Shown: positions 48,374-59,955 of the stretch, piece by piece
Layout of the letters: each line of letters begins with the position of its first letter
Numbering within the stretch: the stretch's first letter is position 1
Assembly (NCBI GenBank): GCA_036245525.1
Contig: BTPG01000003.1
Span: forward strand, 213,808,449 to 213,872,448
Source: Semisulcospira habei
Taxonomy: Eukaryota > Mollusca > Gastropoda > Semisulcospiridae
Direction: 5' to 3'
Length of the DNA: 64,000 nt
Program-made: the position numbers and the translations under genes
Notes under the pieces: model-generated
Seen by the model: the letters and a program-made list of their open reading frames with translations, nothing else
The model's database searches: none
Told to the model about the DNA's origin: nothing

Positions 48374-48961
48374 CAAACTCGCTTTCCACAAGAACTTGCA
48401 TACGACGACTACCTTTATCTCATTAATCCCCATGTGCATGCAGGCACAGGTTTTGTAAATCGTACCAATGTCAGCATGCAGAAGGGGGTGAATTGTGCTG
48501 TGTGTACATGTAGATGAATAAACATTTGTAGAGCTACCTATTTTGGCTTGTTCATTACTTAGACCAGTGCTCTGTACCCATTCTGTCAGGAAGGTAACAT
48601 TGGTGACTATTTGCGAGCAAATGAAATGCAGCAAGGGGTGTGCATGTTATTATGTGTCAAAAGTATGCATGTACAAAAACTAGATTTAAAATTGTGCGTC
48701 TATTGGGTCACATTTCTTATGCTCAAGTATTCATGTGTACAAGTTTGGCAGATGGAAAGACAGAAATCAGTACATTATTACCCTTGTGTATGGAAGCTTA
48801 CATATTTACAAAATGAAACCCTATTCTGCACTAACAAGAAAAATAGGAATGTCACACCTATGTTCAAGACAAAGCAACAAAGATGCTTGGAAAGTGCAAA
48901 GTAGTTATCTTTCAGATGAATCTGTATTTCACATTTGCCAACTTCACTCATGAGTATATAT
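48374..48961. other. Intergenic part of the transposon
   Basis: 3' UTR of the ballast-domain gene, then AT-rich sequence without a gene. Confidence 0.5.
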
Positions 48962-49380
48962 TGTGACCCTCTCTCACAAAATCAGTCTTAACTCTCATTT
49001 TGGATGTTTTGACATATATAAATTTCTGAAAACTACAATGTTTGCTGATTACTGTGATATATGACTGTATGCTGTAGTGCAAAAATTGTAGAAGTTGTGT
49101 TTAAAGTTGTTAAAGCCTCTGGCGGCCATTTTGAAAAAAACAGCATGTGAAGTTTCTGTGTGCAGCATAATTGGGGCCAAGGGCAGACTTTTAAAATCAT
49201 TTTTAACCTATTTAATGGCATTTTTCATGATAAAGATTTTAACCATACGATTCTTTGGTGTATGTAGAATACATTTCTGCAAAAAAATGAAAATGACCCA
49301 GATTGACCCCCACCATATATTGCGTGTAGAGCTGATCGGCTCCCTGCGAGTTAAGACTGGTTTTGTGAGAGAGGGTCACA
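48962..49380. mobile_element. MITE with 33-bp terminal inverted repeats
   Basis: TGTGACCCTCTCTCACAAAA (start of the left repeat, 48962-48994) is matched in reverse at 49348-49380 with two mismatches. The total is 419 bp with no coding capacity. The flanks TATAT/TATG allow a TA or TAT duplication. It sits between the two genes of the Kolobok-like element. Confidence 0.85.
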
Positions 49381-49601
49381 TATGTTATCATTTTAATCAA
49401 CAGGTCACGCACTCAGATGAACAGGAAGACAAAAAAGCCACCAATCATGTTCATTGAATAAATAATATATATTTTTCATGCTTCATTATTTAAGAAACAT
49501 TGCAGTATTTACTATAGTGCATCCAAGAACAAGCATTCAATTTTCTGTTTAGAGTTTTTCCCATGCTGAGGATGAAATTATAAATTTTCCTTCGAGATAC
49601 A

Positions 49602-52390
49602 TAGTTAAACAAGTTTGATGCTTTGTGTGTTAGCAAAATCACACGAGTCCAGTGGTCTTTTCAGTATGACGGTAGTAGTATGAATCATACAGACATGTAG
49701 TACACGTTTCCATGTGGCAAAAGAATAAATATATGCATCAGGTATCTGTAAAATCAGCTATTTAAAAAAAAAAAAAAACAGTGCTGACAGTGTGCTCTTT
49801 GCACGCTGACAGTTACAATTACAAATCACTCAGACCATGAGATGGAAATTTCTTTGTGCAATTATTACAGCAAAAGACAAACCCGCTGTGCTGGCCTGCA
49901 ACCAGCAAAGCCAACTACAACAACAAAAGTCGCTCCGACAGATAACTATCATCGTCTGCTGGGCCATCAAAATCAGCGTCGGGGACATCACTGCCATCAC
50001 ACATGGTCTGTCTGGGGCGAAACCTATGTAAATGCTTGGCTACCGCCTCATCTCTTGGCGCACGGTCTGCCTTCTCGGTCAGGTAGCCAGGTCCTTCCTC
50101 TCGGATGTGGTCAATGCTTTTGCGGAGGGCCCCAGGACTTTCACTGTGCCTCTGGAGGCGGGCCCATTGCAGTTTAACAGCATATCCTAGAAAAATAACT
50201 TAATATCAGCTTTTGTTTTCACTTAACAACTAGGGCTACAATTACATGAACAACAATTCGGACATCTCAGTGCAACATTACAATAAACAAATAGCTGTAA
50301 TTTCTGTAGGTAGTAAACAGCATCCAGATTGCAAGGATGGTTGTACATTGCTTAACGTCCCGACAGCAACAAGAGTTTCTCAGGACGTGCCTGCACTGAT
50401 TGTGAACAAACTAAACTAAACAAAATATTGAATGTATGTCGCCAGCCGGTCTAATACACTAAATAAACCAAATCCATTTAGCAACACACATCCAATATCA
50501 GGAGTTACAGGCAGCGCAGACAGTAGGGAGAGTTTAAAAAAGGTGAATACAGGTGAATGGACCAAGGGTAGACAGAAACACATGCCCCAGAATATAGGAA
50601 AACCCACCGTGGGAACTAAAAAGTAGTTAACCCCACCCAAGTCCCCTAGGGCAGACCAGGGTGGGGGAAGAATGCAAGGAAAGTGATGACATTGCAACTA
50701 TAGCCTTTCAGAGGACAAGTTTCAAATTTTAGATTCCATTTTTTTATGTTGTTGCGCCCTGCTGCTGGCATGGATGGGATGCGCATTATAAGTTGACATC
50801 ACACCGCAGGCACTACATTCATAATATTTTAAATGACAGCAGTGTTTTGCAATTGTAATTCAAATAACGTATTGTAACACAACAGTTTTCTTACTGTGTG
50901 TCCTGTTGTGTCTGGCCTCATATGAGCTTCAAAGTTTTTGGCCTTGCCATAATTGACCTGGAATCTTGGTTCTCCTTCTTTGGTGGTCGTCTGGTCCCTG
51001 TTGTTGTTTTCTTTATAATGCATGGCCGCCAGTTTGTGCCTGCAACACATATGCATGCAGATATAATAGATGTCCATGGTTAAATGGCAGTAAATACTAA
51101 TAATAGACAAACAAGTTTGATGCTTTGTGTGTTAGCAAAATCACACGAGTTCAGTGGTCTCTTCAGTATGATGGTAGCAGTATGAATCATACATACGTGA
51201 AGAACACCTTTCCAGTTGGCAAAAGAATAAATATCAGGTATCTGTGAAATCAGCTATTTAAAAAAAAAGTACTGACAGTGTGCTCCTTGCATGCTGACAG
51301 TTACAATTACAAATCACTTTATTGTCCATTGAGATGGAAATTTCCTTGTGCAATTATTACAGCAAAAGACAAAAATGGTGTGCTGGCCTGCATCCAGCAC
51401 AACCTACTACTACAACAAAAGTCACTCTGATAGATAACTGTCATCATCTGCAGGGCCATCAAAATCATTCTCAGGGACATCACTGCCATCACACATGGTC
51501 TGTCTGGGGCGAAACCTATGCAGATGGTTGGCTACCGCCTCATCTCTTGGCACACGGTCTGCCTTCTCGGTCAGGTAGCCAGGCTCTTCCTCTCGGATGT
51601 GGATGCTTTTGCGGAGGGTCCCAGGCCCTTCACTGTGCCTCTGGAGGAGGGCCCCTTGCAGTTTAACAGCGTATCCTAAAAAATTAACTTAATATCAGCT
51701 TCTGTTTCACTTAACAACTGGGGTTAAAATTACATGAACAGAAATTCGGATATCTCAGTGCAACATTACAATAAACAAATAGCTGTAATTTCTGTAGGTA
51801 GTAAACAGCATCCAAATGCAAGGAGAGTGATGACATTGCAACTATAGTCTTTCAAACTATAGTCTTTCAGAGGACAAGTCTAAAATTTTAGATTCATTTT
51901 TTTCTGTTGTTGTGCCCTGCTGCTGTCATGGAGTGGATGCGCATTACAAGTTGACATCACCCCGCAGGTGCCACGTCCATAACATCTTAAATGGCAGCAG
52001 TGTTTGCCATTGTAATTCAAATAACGTATGGTAACATAACACTTTACTTACTGTACGTGTGTTCTGTTGCGACTGGCCTCACACGTGCTTCAAAGTTTTT
52101 GGCCTTGCCATAGTAGACCTGGAATCTGGGTTCTCCTTCCTTGGTGGTCGCCTGGTCCCTGTTGTTGTTTTCATTATAATGCATGGCTGCCAGTTTGTGC
52201 CTGTAACACATATTCATGCAGGTATAATAGAGGTCCATGGTTGAATGGCAGTCAATACTAATAATAGACAAACAAGTTTGATGCTTTGCGTGTAAGCAAA
52301 ATCACACAACATGAGTCCAGTGGTCTCTTCAGTATGATGGTAGCAGTATGAATCATACAGACATGCAGGACACCTTTCCAGAATAAATAC
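49602..52390. repeat. ~1.15-kb tandem duplication, 2.1 copies
   Basis: Units start at 49602, 51103 and 52260, each with ACAAGTTTGATGCTTTG and CAGTGGTCTCTTCAGTATGA. The third is a partial copy. Each full unit contains the last two exons of the transposase. The first unit is longer because an interspersed repeat (50338-50672) inserted after the duplication. In that unit the terminal exons (about 50895-51039 and 49915-50187) have lost the shared phase and look decayed. Confidence 0.88.
50338..50672 (-). mobile_element. Interspersed repeat, copy D (reverse)
   Basis: Reverse complement of copies A-C, from TGTACATTGCTTAACGTCCC to CAGACCAGGGTGGGGG. Flanked by TGCAAGGA (50330-50337 and 50673-50680), a single-copy sequence in the sister unit near 51817, which proves insertion after the duplication. 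The internal poly-T is missing. Confidence 0.85.
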
Positions 52391-55300
52391 ATGCATCAGT
52401 TAACCGTGATACCACCTATAACCACATACAATCTCTGTTTGACATTGCGGCAACCTTCTGAACTGATCTCCTTACATTAACAAGGCAGTGCATAAAATGT
52501 GACCAAATCCTCTGTTGCAATGAGCAGGCCTTGTCGCTGTTCGCTGCACAATGCCTTGCAGCAAACTAATTTTATCTAGCAGGAAGATGCCCTGCACTGC
52601 ATCCAATGCCCAAACCTGATAATACACATAAGACTGACCTTGTTCGCATTCCCAGCCAACTAAAGGCAGTGTGCTTGGGAGCGAAGTGCAGCAGTAAGCT
52701 ATGTAAGGCCTCCAGGTTCGAGGTCTGGTCGCCAGAGGAGAGTCGTGCAACGTCGTTCAACAGCCTCTTATCTGCTATGATTTTTTCAAGGGAAGTGAAG
52801 GCTTTTGTGGCTAAAACGGAGACAGACATGCACGATAGTCAGATATAAGGTTCATTAAAATGAGCTGGTCAGAAACATTAAAGTCACACCTAATGTGAAA
52901 GGATAACTCAGAATGTTGCCGTCATGATACATATACGCATACAATTAAGACAGCGTCAAAAGTGCCTTTCTATGAAGAATGCTTGAAGATGTCTATTTGG
53001 TAAACAATACAAATTTTACAATGTACAGTGCAAACTTACTGGGCTCCAACCATTGCCTGGCTTGTTCCTTCTCCAGCTCTCCATGCTCACATGCAGGGAA
53101 GTGGGGACCGGGAAGGCCAGAGTGGATGTCCTGTATATGATACAGCAGAGACAACCACTTGGCCTTCTTCGTCTCGCCACAGTCGCTGGGAGTTGCCACA
53201 GCTGCCCAATATAGGTGGTTGCGGATTGCCTTCTTCCATAGGCCAATATCCTCACATCCTTTCACCTGACTCAGCTTGTCAAGTTTCTTCCACACCCCTG
53301 GAATTAAAACAGAAGTACAAGTTTTTGACTAACACTTAACGTATGAGTCAATAAAGATTGCAGGTTGGCGGTTTAGAATCATGTAAGTCATGCAGTTTAT
53401 TATGCAGAATTGAAAGCAGCAATATAAACAGATTTAGTATGATAGACAATAACACAAAACGCTGTGTACACCCATCAAACAACAAATGTTCCAAAACATA
53501 TAATATGGTACCTTTCGCGACATGCCAAATGTCAAACAGGTGCTGCACGCCATCATGACGGTCCCTCAGATACTTCGTTATCTGTGGATGGCGATCGGTG
53601 ACCATTGTGTTCACCGTCAGTCCTCTGTCGGTCAACGCTGCCAGAGTCCGCTGTAAGCCCTCCAGTTCACACCACGTGGAATTTTTTACTTCATTGCTCT
53701 AAAACACAACATAAACAATAAATTTTCATCATAACAAAGTAACACAGTCCCAAAAGTCAGTTTTGTCCTCTGTAGACTACAGACAAGTTCACATTTAGCA
53801 GGGACACCAGTGAAAGGATGGTGCCATCTGTTTCCTGCTGTAGTGTATTCAGGTTGAAGGGGCCTACAGAGGAGAATGCGACACCATGTTGTCAGTAAAA
53901 TGTATTCATTAATTTACAAAAAGATGTGTCCATTTTTTCACAACAGAGTCTGACAGAAGTGAACCAAGTCATGTTAAAAAAGTTGTTTCAGGCTACACAG
54001 AAATTAATTACCACATATGTAAAAAAAGCAAATACATGTAGGAAAAAGGAGATTAAACCTGAATGCAACAGCTGACACACTGACCTGCACCACCTGTACA
54101 TCAATGACTTTGTTGATGCGCTGATCTATAACTGTGTAGGATCCATATTTCGCGCAGTGCCCAGGGCTGTCGGATCGCCCGTCTCCAACAAGCACCAACG
54201 GTTGACCATCATCTTTCAGTTGTCTGATGATCTCCTGTTGACAAACACATTAATCACTAAGTTATAACATAGTAAAGCATGAAATCCAATCCTAAATAAG
54301 TACAGTAAACTTTGGATACAACAAAGTGCCAGCTAGGCCAGATTAGTTTGATGTTACAAATAAACTATGCTGCATCCACCACTGTAGTATGACCACACTA
54401 TGAATAGCAATAACAATGAATACTACAATTTTTTGGAGATACCATCTGTTGCCCAGATGCATCTAAAAAGTAGAAATTGGCAGAAATAAACATTACATTC
54501 CTGTATGTGTCAGTATGTAACTGTCAACACACATCTGTATAGAAATGTAAACAAAGGTCCCATTTTCATACACCACACCCACCCTCTGCTCCTGCTCCCA
54601 CTCCAGTTCCACAATCGGAAACAGGTAGTCATGTTGGTGGCGAAAGAACGTTGACATGTTGAATACCCTAACGTTGAGAAGTTGGAGCACTCGCAGGGCC
54701 TTCGCTGGGAGGCTTCCTGAAAATAAAATGGCGGAAGACAGCAGAAGGTTCCCCAAAGGCATCTTCTGCTGGAATGGCTGACTGGCCCACACCCGTGAGA
54801 AGCCACACTTCTCATTTGTGCAGGTTTGCAGAATGCGGATGCAGGTTCCGACTGTCTCTGCAATGTGTGCTGTAGCCGGCTCTGCACATTTTGTGCAGGT
54901 GTCGAAAAGTAGTAGCAGATTACGCTGGAAGACAATATATTTGTCTTCCAGATGGGCAGCTGGTCGTGGCTCTGGGAGGTTGCTGCACACCACAAACATA
55001 ACACGAATAAAAATAACTTTCATTGAAAGGACCACTGACTCAGCACACAGATTCACTTTGCTGTCTTGAGTGAGCAAAACAAAAACAACCAAGAAAAACA
55101 GTAATAATATATACTGACTTCCATAAAACAAGAAGGGCAAAGCCCATATGGCTCATTCGTATCGACCCACCCGCACATGTCCGACAAAACGTTTCTTGTC
55201 AAAATATGGCTATTTTTTTAAAACCCATTTCCTGAGCTCTTGTGACCCTTGACCTTACCGAGAGGTCATGCAAATCAGTATACATAGATAGGTCTTACCA

Positions 55301-57106
55301 TCAGATATCTCTGTAGCAAGTTTGGGTTTGAATAGTATTTGCGAAAAAAATATGTCTGAGAGAAAATGCCAACGTTAAAGTTTACCACGGACGACACCGG
55401 ACGGAAGACCATTGGCCCAGAACATAGACTCACTTTTGGTTTACACTTTGGCCAACAATGCCAATAAATTTCAAACGTTGTTTCCTATACTAAAACATAT
55501 TAACTGTAAAGAGTCAACTTGTGTGACAGATCCGAGTACTGCCAACCAGTTAGAATCGGTCTGCATGGTGTGCAAGTTAACTCTTTACAGTTAAGATGTT
55601 TTAGTTTTAGCATGGGAAACAACATTTAAAATTTTCACGTTTTTTATGGACTATTGCTATACATACAGACGCTCTGCCTGGTCAGGCTGTGTGTTCTCCA
55701 GCTTCTTCTCATTTTCATCCTGCTGTGAAGCAGCTGATGTTGATGGGAACAGAGAAAGCGGAGGGGCACTTATCAGGCTGCACTGCACTGCCATATCAGC
55801 ACAGCTCGGCTTCATGCACGATTTCCCATGCTGGACGGAAACATCAGCCACAAGAGGTTTGGCAAGAATTCCTACAAGTTAAAAAAACAACAAACAACTA
55901 ATTTAATAATTTTGAGGTCCTCTCCAAATACTGCAGAGGCCATGACCACAATCTGGCAATGGTACTGTTTAAATACAAATTGACATGAACTGTTTCCTCA
56001 CAAACATGAATATGTGTACGAGGCATAGATGCAGAACACTTACTCTTGCTCCTGTGTCTCACTCTTGCTTGAACACCTTTGTTGTGTTTCTCAAGCTGCG
56101 AACAGCTGCCTTCGTGAAGATCCGGCATGGGGATTTCTTCGCTGACGTTGAGCTCGTAATTGTCTTCAAAGTCATCATCAGATATGCTGGCCTGATCGGG
56201 TGCTACTGATGTACACGCAGGGGGTGACTTTGCTTGTGCGTCTCCCTGCACAGACACGTGTCTGTTTTCTGTAGCCTGCAATTAAAGCAATTAAAAGAAT
56301 TTCAACTCATCCACAGATGATAAACTTCATAAAGCTTACACACATACTGTGTAAATTAATCAAAATGTAACTGCTTTATACTGAGAGTCTTATTCAATTA
56401 TTATACAAATGTGCTATTCACTCAGAAGAAAACGTGGAATACAAATGTATTGAGTATCCGCACAAAAGATTTCACAAGGATAAGCAGGCAAAAGCTGGAA
56501 GTCTTTCCTGTGTAGTATATCACCTTGGACCATTATGCATGCACGTATACAAACTGCTATTTATAGATTGAATTCCAATCGGCAGTAGTGTCAACACTAC
56601 CACTTAGTACCAGCTGGTTGATGAGAGCCAAGCCTGCCTCACAAACGCCCCCCCCCCCCCACACACACACACACACACTCTCCCAACAAACACACACACT
56701 AAACTTTTATCTTCATCTACCTAAAATATTCAGAATATGATACTGTGGCTTACCTCTCTCGCTAGCTGCAGCTTCATTGCGAGGACATTTCTGTGCTTCT
56801 TCTCCGCTGCGATGGACGGTGTTGATGAAGTGCGATCGGCCGGATGCTTGGATTGGCTCCGGGTTTTAATAACAACTTTTCCGCAAATTTCATCCTGAAT
56901 TTCATTAGGTTGGAAAAATCGTCTTCCTTGAAATGTGCGGAGCAGATTATCGTCCTTTTATTTCCCTTCTGGAAGTCTCTGCGAGTGGAACGGACGAAGC
57001 GGTCCCATGCCGGCCACAAAGTTTGATCTGTTGGATACGTGTGGAGAGATATTTCTTTGGTTGCTCTGTTGCTGCATCCACCAACAACACAAACTTGCCC
57101 CGGCAT
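51422..57106 (-). CDS. THAP-domain Kolobok-like transposase, ten exons
   Basis: Minus-strand exons: 57106-56754, 56275-56044, 55871-55667, 54982-54583, 54234-54085, 53698-53512, 53297-53040, 52810-52639, 52200-52052, 51675-51422. All have GT/AG borders and matching phases, about 786 codons. Exon 1: THAP finger (CVVGGC...CSAHF), then a frameshift near 56830 and a helix. Exon 4: CTKCAEP, PFQQKMPLGNLLLSSAILFS, FFRHQHDYLFP. Exon 5: VLVGDGRSDSPGHCAKYGSY (first acidic site). Exon 6: MVTDRHPQI, HLFDIWHVAKG. Exon 7: NHLYWAAV, HIQDIHSG. Exon 8: TSNLEALHSLLLHFAPKHTA (likely Glu). Poly-A signal near 51319. It would bind the element ends and cut at TTAA. The exon 1 frameshift is the only break. Confidence 0.88.
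55473..55627. repeat. Foldback hairpin in transposase intron 3
   Basis: AAACGTTGTTTCC...AACTGTAAAGAGTCAACTTG at the left pairs with CAAGTTAACTCTTTACAG...GGAAACAACATTT at the right. Arms are ~52 bp with a ~50-bp loop. It lies between exons 4 and 3 and is possibly a MITE remnant. Confidence 0.75.
56648..56700. repeat. C-tract and (AC)n in transposase intron 1
   Basis: A short CCCCC run followed by AC repeats. Confidence 0.9.
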
Positions 57107-57456
57107 ATTTCTAGATCACCACACAAAGAGTTCACGCAAAACTGAAAACGATACAATTATCACACTGCGTACAGTCCACGTGTTGATACTTCGACAAACG
57201 GGAGCGGATGGGACCCAGCGCGTCATGCTTGTGACGTTATGTCATGTGACTTTTCCGAAGATTGCCGAAGATTTTTTTTTCGGAGGCCAGGTTTTATTTT
57301 TGCTAATATCAAAGTATCTACGCAAAGGCAAAATAAACCGTGCACATATTTCCATTCCTCGTGCTTTTTTCAGTTGGATAAATATATTTTATATCACGAA
57401 ATGACTATTTCATGATTTGATGAAATGTAGCTGGGCACCCAAGAGCTACACTTTAA

Positions 57457-58319
57457 GCTTATGAACAATGCCTGTTTTGGCAAGACAATGGAAAATCCTC
57501 ATCACAGAAAAGATGTGAGACTGGTCACAACTGAATTGGGTGCAATTAAACTTACAGGCAAGCCACAGTACACAGGGTACAAAGAGTTTCATTCATCATT
57601 ATATGCTGTGTCACTCAAAAAAAAGATTGTCAAACTGGACAAGCCAGTATTCATTGGTATGGCAATACTTGAGTTATCAAAATTGTTGATGCTTGAATTT
57701 TATTATGATTACTTCAAACCAAAAAATCCTGAGTGTCGATTGTTATACACTGACACTGACTCTATGATCATTGATGTGTGTACTGAAGACTTTTATGAAG
57801 ACATGAAAACAGAGTTACACATGTATGACACGTCTGATTATCCTAAAGACCATCCACTGTTTAGCACACAAAACAAGAAAGTGCCTGGTAAGTTTAAAGA
57901 TGAACTGAATGGTGTGCCGATAGTTGAGTATGTTGGACTGAGATCAAAAATGTATTCTGTACTGCACCAGAAGGGAAGTCAGTCAAAAGCCAAAGGAATA
58001 AAAAAAAAAAAAAACAGCAATAAAAAATAAAGACATTCGTCATGAGCATTACAAGCAAGTATTAGATGGTGCATTGATGCCTGATTATCCAAACAAGTCA
58101 CTGAGATCGAACAAACATAATCGTGAAATGATTCAAAAACAAAAAAAGTCACTGGCAGTTGGGGACACAAAACGCGTGTTTCACACCAAGGAAAAAGCTT
58201 ATGCACCTGGTCATTACAGGCTCAAGTTATCTGAAGACATAGCTGATGAACTGGTTGATGAATTAATTGATGAGTTAGTTACTGAAATGAGTAACGGTGT
58301 CTGGGGGAATAATCTGTAA
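57457..58319 (+). pseudogene. polB: Polinton DNA polymerase B, C-terminal part
   Basis: Continues the polymerase after the insertion: palm motif B LMNNACFGKTMEN near 57458, motif C LLYTDTDSMIID near 57743 with both catalytic Asp residues, then thumb. A frameshift in a 13-14 A run at about 57999-58012 interrupts it before the last ~100 residues (HYKQVLDGALMPDYP ... TEMSNGVWGNNL). It ends 35 bases before the 3' end of the oppositely oriented integrase gene. Confidence 0.9.
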
Positions 58320-58353
58320 TTCTTCTCTGACAAATGCCCTTTGTGGCGCAGGG

Positions 58354-59253
58354 TCATACAGGTAATATATTGTTGCGTCTGGACCGGGAATTATTTTTTT
58401 TTATATTATGAACGGATGTGGACCAGATGGGGTCTGTCGCCCTGCGTCTGACGTCATTTTCTGATTCTCCTGGTTGATACAAATATCTCATCTGTTTAGT
58501 AAATAAACTTGTGTCTGGTGCTGGGGTTGATCCTGTTTTAGGTTCTGTAATTGTTTTCAATTTAATGGCATCAGCAGGCTTTGGGTGTCCTTCATTGTTC
58601 ATTGCTTTTATCACATGTGGTAATCTCTTTACCCATTCAGTGTTACGGGTGTCATGCATGAGTTCCTTAGAATACTGGTAACTGAAAAGTCTTTCTGATA
58701 ACTGTTTGTTAAAGTTCTCTACAATTGCCTGTGATCTGTGCACACCTGGAATACCTCGTCTGTCTATTACACCATGCTTCGCAAATAACTGATTAACAGC
58801 ACCTTTGAAGTCTGATCCGTCATCAACTTGCACTAGTCTGGGGTATCTTAAAGGGCCTCTTTTATAGATACTAGATAAAGCAGTCGCAACAGTGTTAGCA
58901 GTTTTGTCAGATATGGGTTCAGCGTCTTTATACCTTGAAGCTATGTCTACAACAGTTAATGCGTATTTGTATCGTTTCTTTCTTATTGTATCATGTGGAA
59001 GAAACAGGAGGTCCATTTGGTGCGTGTCATTAGGTGATGTGTTCTCAAAATGAGGTCTTGTTATTTTTCTTGGAGCAGGGAGATATATCTGCCAAATTGC
59101 TTGTCTCTGTAACCATTGCTTGACTTGATTGAGTGTTATATCTCCGCCCACAGCGGAATGTAATTTCTGAATAGCTGTTTGCCCTTTCCAATAGCCTGAT
59201 GGAGAGTAATATATTTTTGATAGTTTATTTTCGGCTGCCATTTTTTCTAGCAA
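58354..59253 (-). CDS. int: Polinton integrase (retroviral-type)
   Basis: 299 residues, uninterrupted. The N-terminal part (YYSPSGYWKGQTAIQKL, QVKQWLQRQAIWQIY) resembles the helical domain of Polinton integrases. Catalytic core: D in HQMDLLFLP, D in VQVDDGSDF and E in AIVENFNKQL, the last two about 35 residues apart, as in DD35E rve integrases. The C-terminal part is basic (DVRRRATDPIWSTSVHN, SRSRRNN). The first codons overlap the end of the next gene upstream by 29 bases. It inserts the element DNA into chromosomes. Confidence 0.92.
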   Translation of the reverse strand: MLEKMAAENKLSKIYYSPSGYWKGQTAIQKLHSAVGGDITLNQVKQWLQRQAIWQIYLPAPRKITRPHFENTSPNDTHQMDLLFLPHDTIRKKRYKYALTVVDIASRYKDAEPISDKTANTVATALSSIYKRGPLRYPRLVQVDDGSDFKGAVNQLFAKHGVIDRRGIPGVHRSQAIVENFNKQLSERLFSYQYSKELMHDTRNTEWVKRLPHVIKAMNNEGHPKPADAIKLKTITEPKTGSTPAPDTSLFTKQMRYLYQPGESENDVRRRATDPIWSTSVHNIKKNNSRSRRNNILPV

Positions 59254-59659
59254 TGAAAACTCCTGTAAAATAAACTAATGTCATTCCCACTAGAACAAAG
59301 ATTATCTCCCCGTTTCTTTGTTCTGTACTCGGTTTGTAATAGTCACTTAGTTTTGGTTTTGGGATAGACATGTCTTCACCCATGACAAGAAAATATTCCC
59401 TGATTGCTTCGTCTGTATTTGAAAACGTATGTTGTGCGTGGCCTTCAAGCCTCAATCTTTCATTGATGAAATCAAGTTTCTCAATTCTATTCTTTTCATA
59501 ATCCTGCTGCGCTTGTGCAAGTTTCTCAGATGCTTCATTGTGAAGTTTCATTTCTTCTGCACTCTCTTCTCTACCCACTTTTGAAAAGAGATAATTAGAG
59601 CCACTGAATGCTAGGGCGTTAACCATCGCACCTCCTATCATAATAGCTATCGTCGCCAT
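59225..59659 (-). CDS. Polinton-conserved small membrane protein (144 aa)
   Basis: The N-terminus is glycine/alanine-rich and hydrophobic (MATIAIMIGGAMVNALAF). Next is a charged coiled coil (EEMKLHNEASEKLAQAQQ), then a C-terminal transmembrane helix (IIFVLVGMTLVYFTGVFIA) with a basic end. The layout is familiar from Polinton/adintovirus virion-associated small proteins. Exact role unknown. Uninterrupted. Confidence 0.75.
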   Translation of the reverse strand: MATIAIMIGGAMVNALAFSGSNYLFSKVGREESAEEMKLHNEASEKLAQAQQDYEKNRIEKLDFINERLRLEGHAQHTFSNTDEAIREYFLVMGEDMSIPKPKLSDYYKPSTEQRNGEIIFVLVGMTLVYFTGVFIARKNGSRK

Positions 59660-59670
59660 ACTTATTTTAT

Positions 59671-59901
59671 TTACATAGAAACATTTTCAGGAATAATCCC
59701 TTGCTTAACAAGAAAATCTTTTGTCGCAATTGACGCTGTAACAACTGCAATTAGCTTAGCGCTGTCTTCAATGTCTAATCTACTGAGGTCTGCTGATTTC
59801 ATTTTGAGTAGACTTTTTCCCAGCATAGAATAAGCTACTGCTAATCCACTGATTACGGCAGAGTGATACACAAGGTTCATTATGTTCTTTGAGTCATTCA
59901 T
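59671..59901 (-). CDS. Polinton-conserved small protein (76 aa)
   Basis: Hydrophobic N-terminal half (LVYHSAVISGLAVAYSML), basic GKSLLKMK, and a second hydrophobic stretch (AKLIAVVTASIATKDFLVK). Probably two membrane-associated helices. It lies 11 bases upstream of the 144-aa gene in the same direction, as in a compact viral cluster. Function unknown. Confidence 0.7.
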   Translation of the reverse strand: MNDSKNIMNLVYHSAVISGLAVAYSMLGKSLLKMKSADLSRLDIEDSAKLIAVVTASIATKDFLVKQGIIPENVSM

Positions 59902-59955
59902 TTTTTAAGGCAAGAAAAATTAAAATAATATTTTTATTAGTGCATGATAAATGGG

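Larger units (their letters stand above)
46259..57452. mobile_element. Kolobok-like DNA transposon, 11.2 kb, two genes
   Basis: TTAA at 46255-46258 and 57453-57456 bounds it. The ends AGGGCAGCTCT (left) and AGTGTAGCTCT (right, read inward) match at 9 of 11 bases. Removing it with one TTAA copy leaves the polymerase frame continuous, so the edges are exact. TTAA duplications plus a THAP-domain transposase are the established traits of the Kolobok superfamily. Contents: a three-exon plus-strand gene at the left, a ten-exon minus-strand transposase at the right, an internal tandem duplication, a MITE and an interspersed repeat. Confidence 0.9.

Noticed and set aside
49837..51666. Plus-strand frames at 49837-50177 and 51322-51666 as paired genes
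   Set aside because: They are antisense to the duplicated terminal exon of the transposase, and their similarity simply reflects that duplication.
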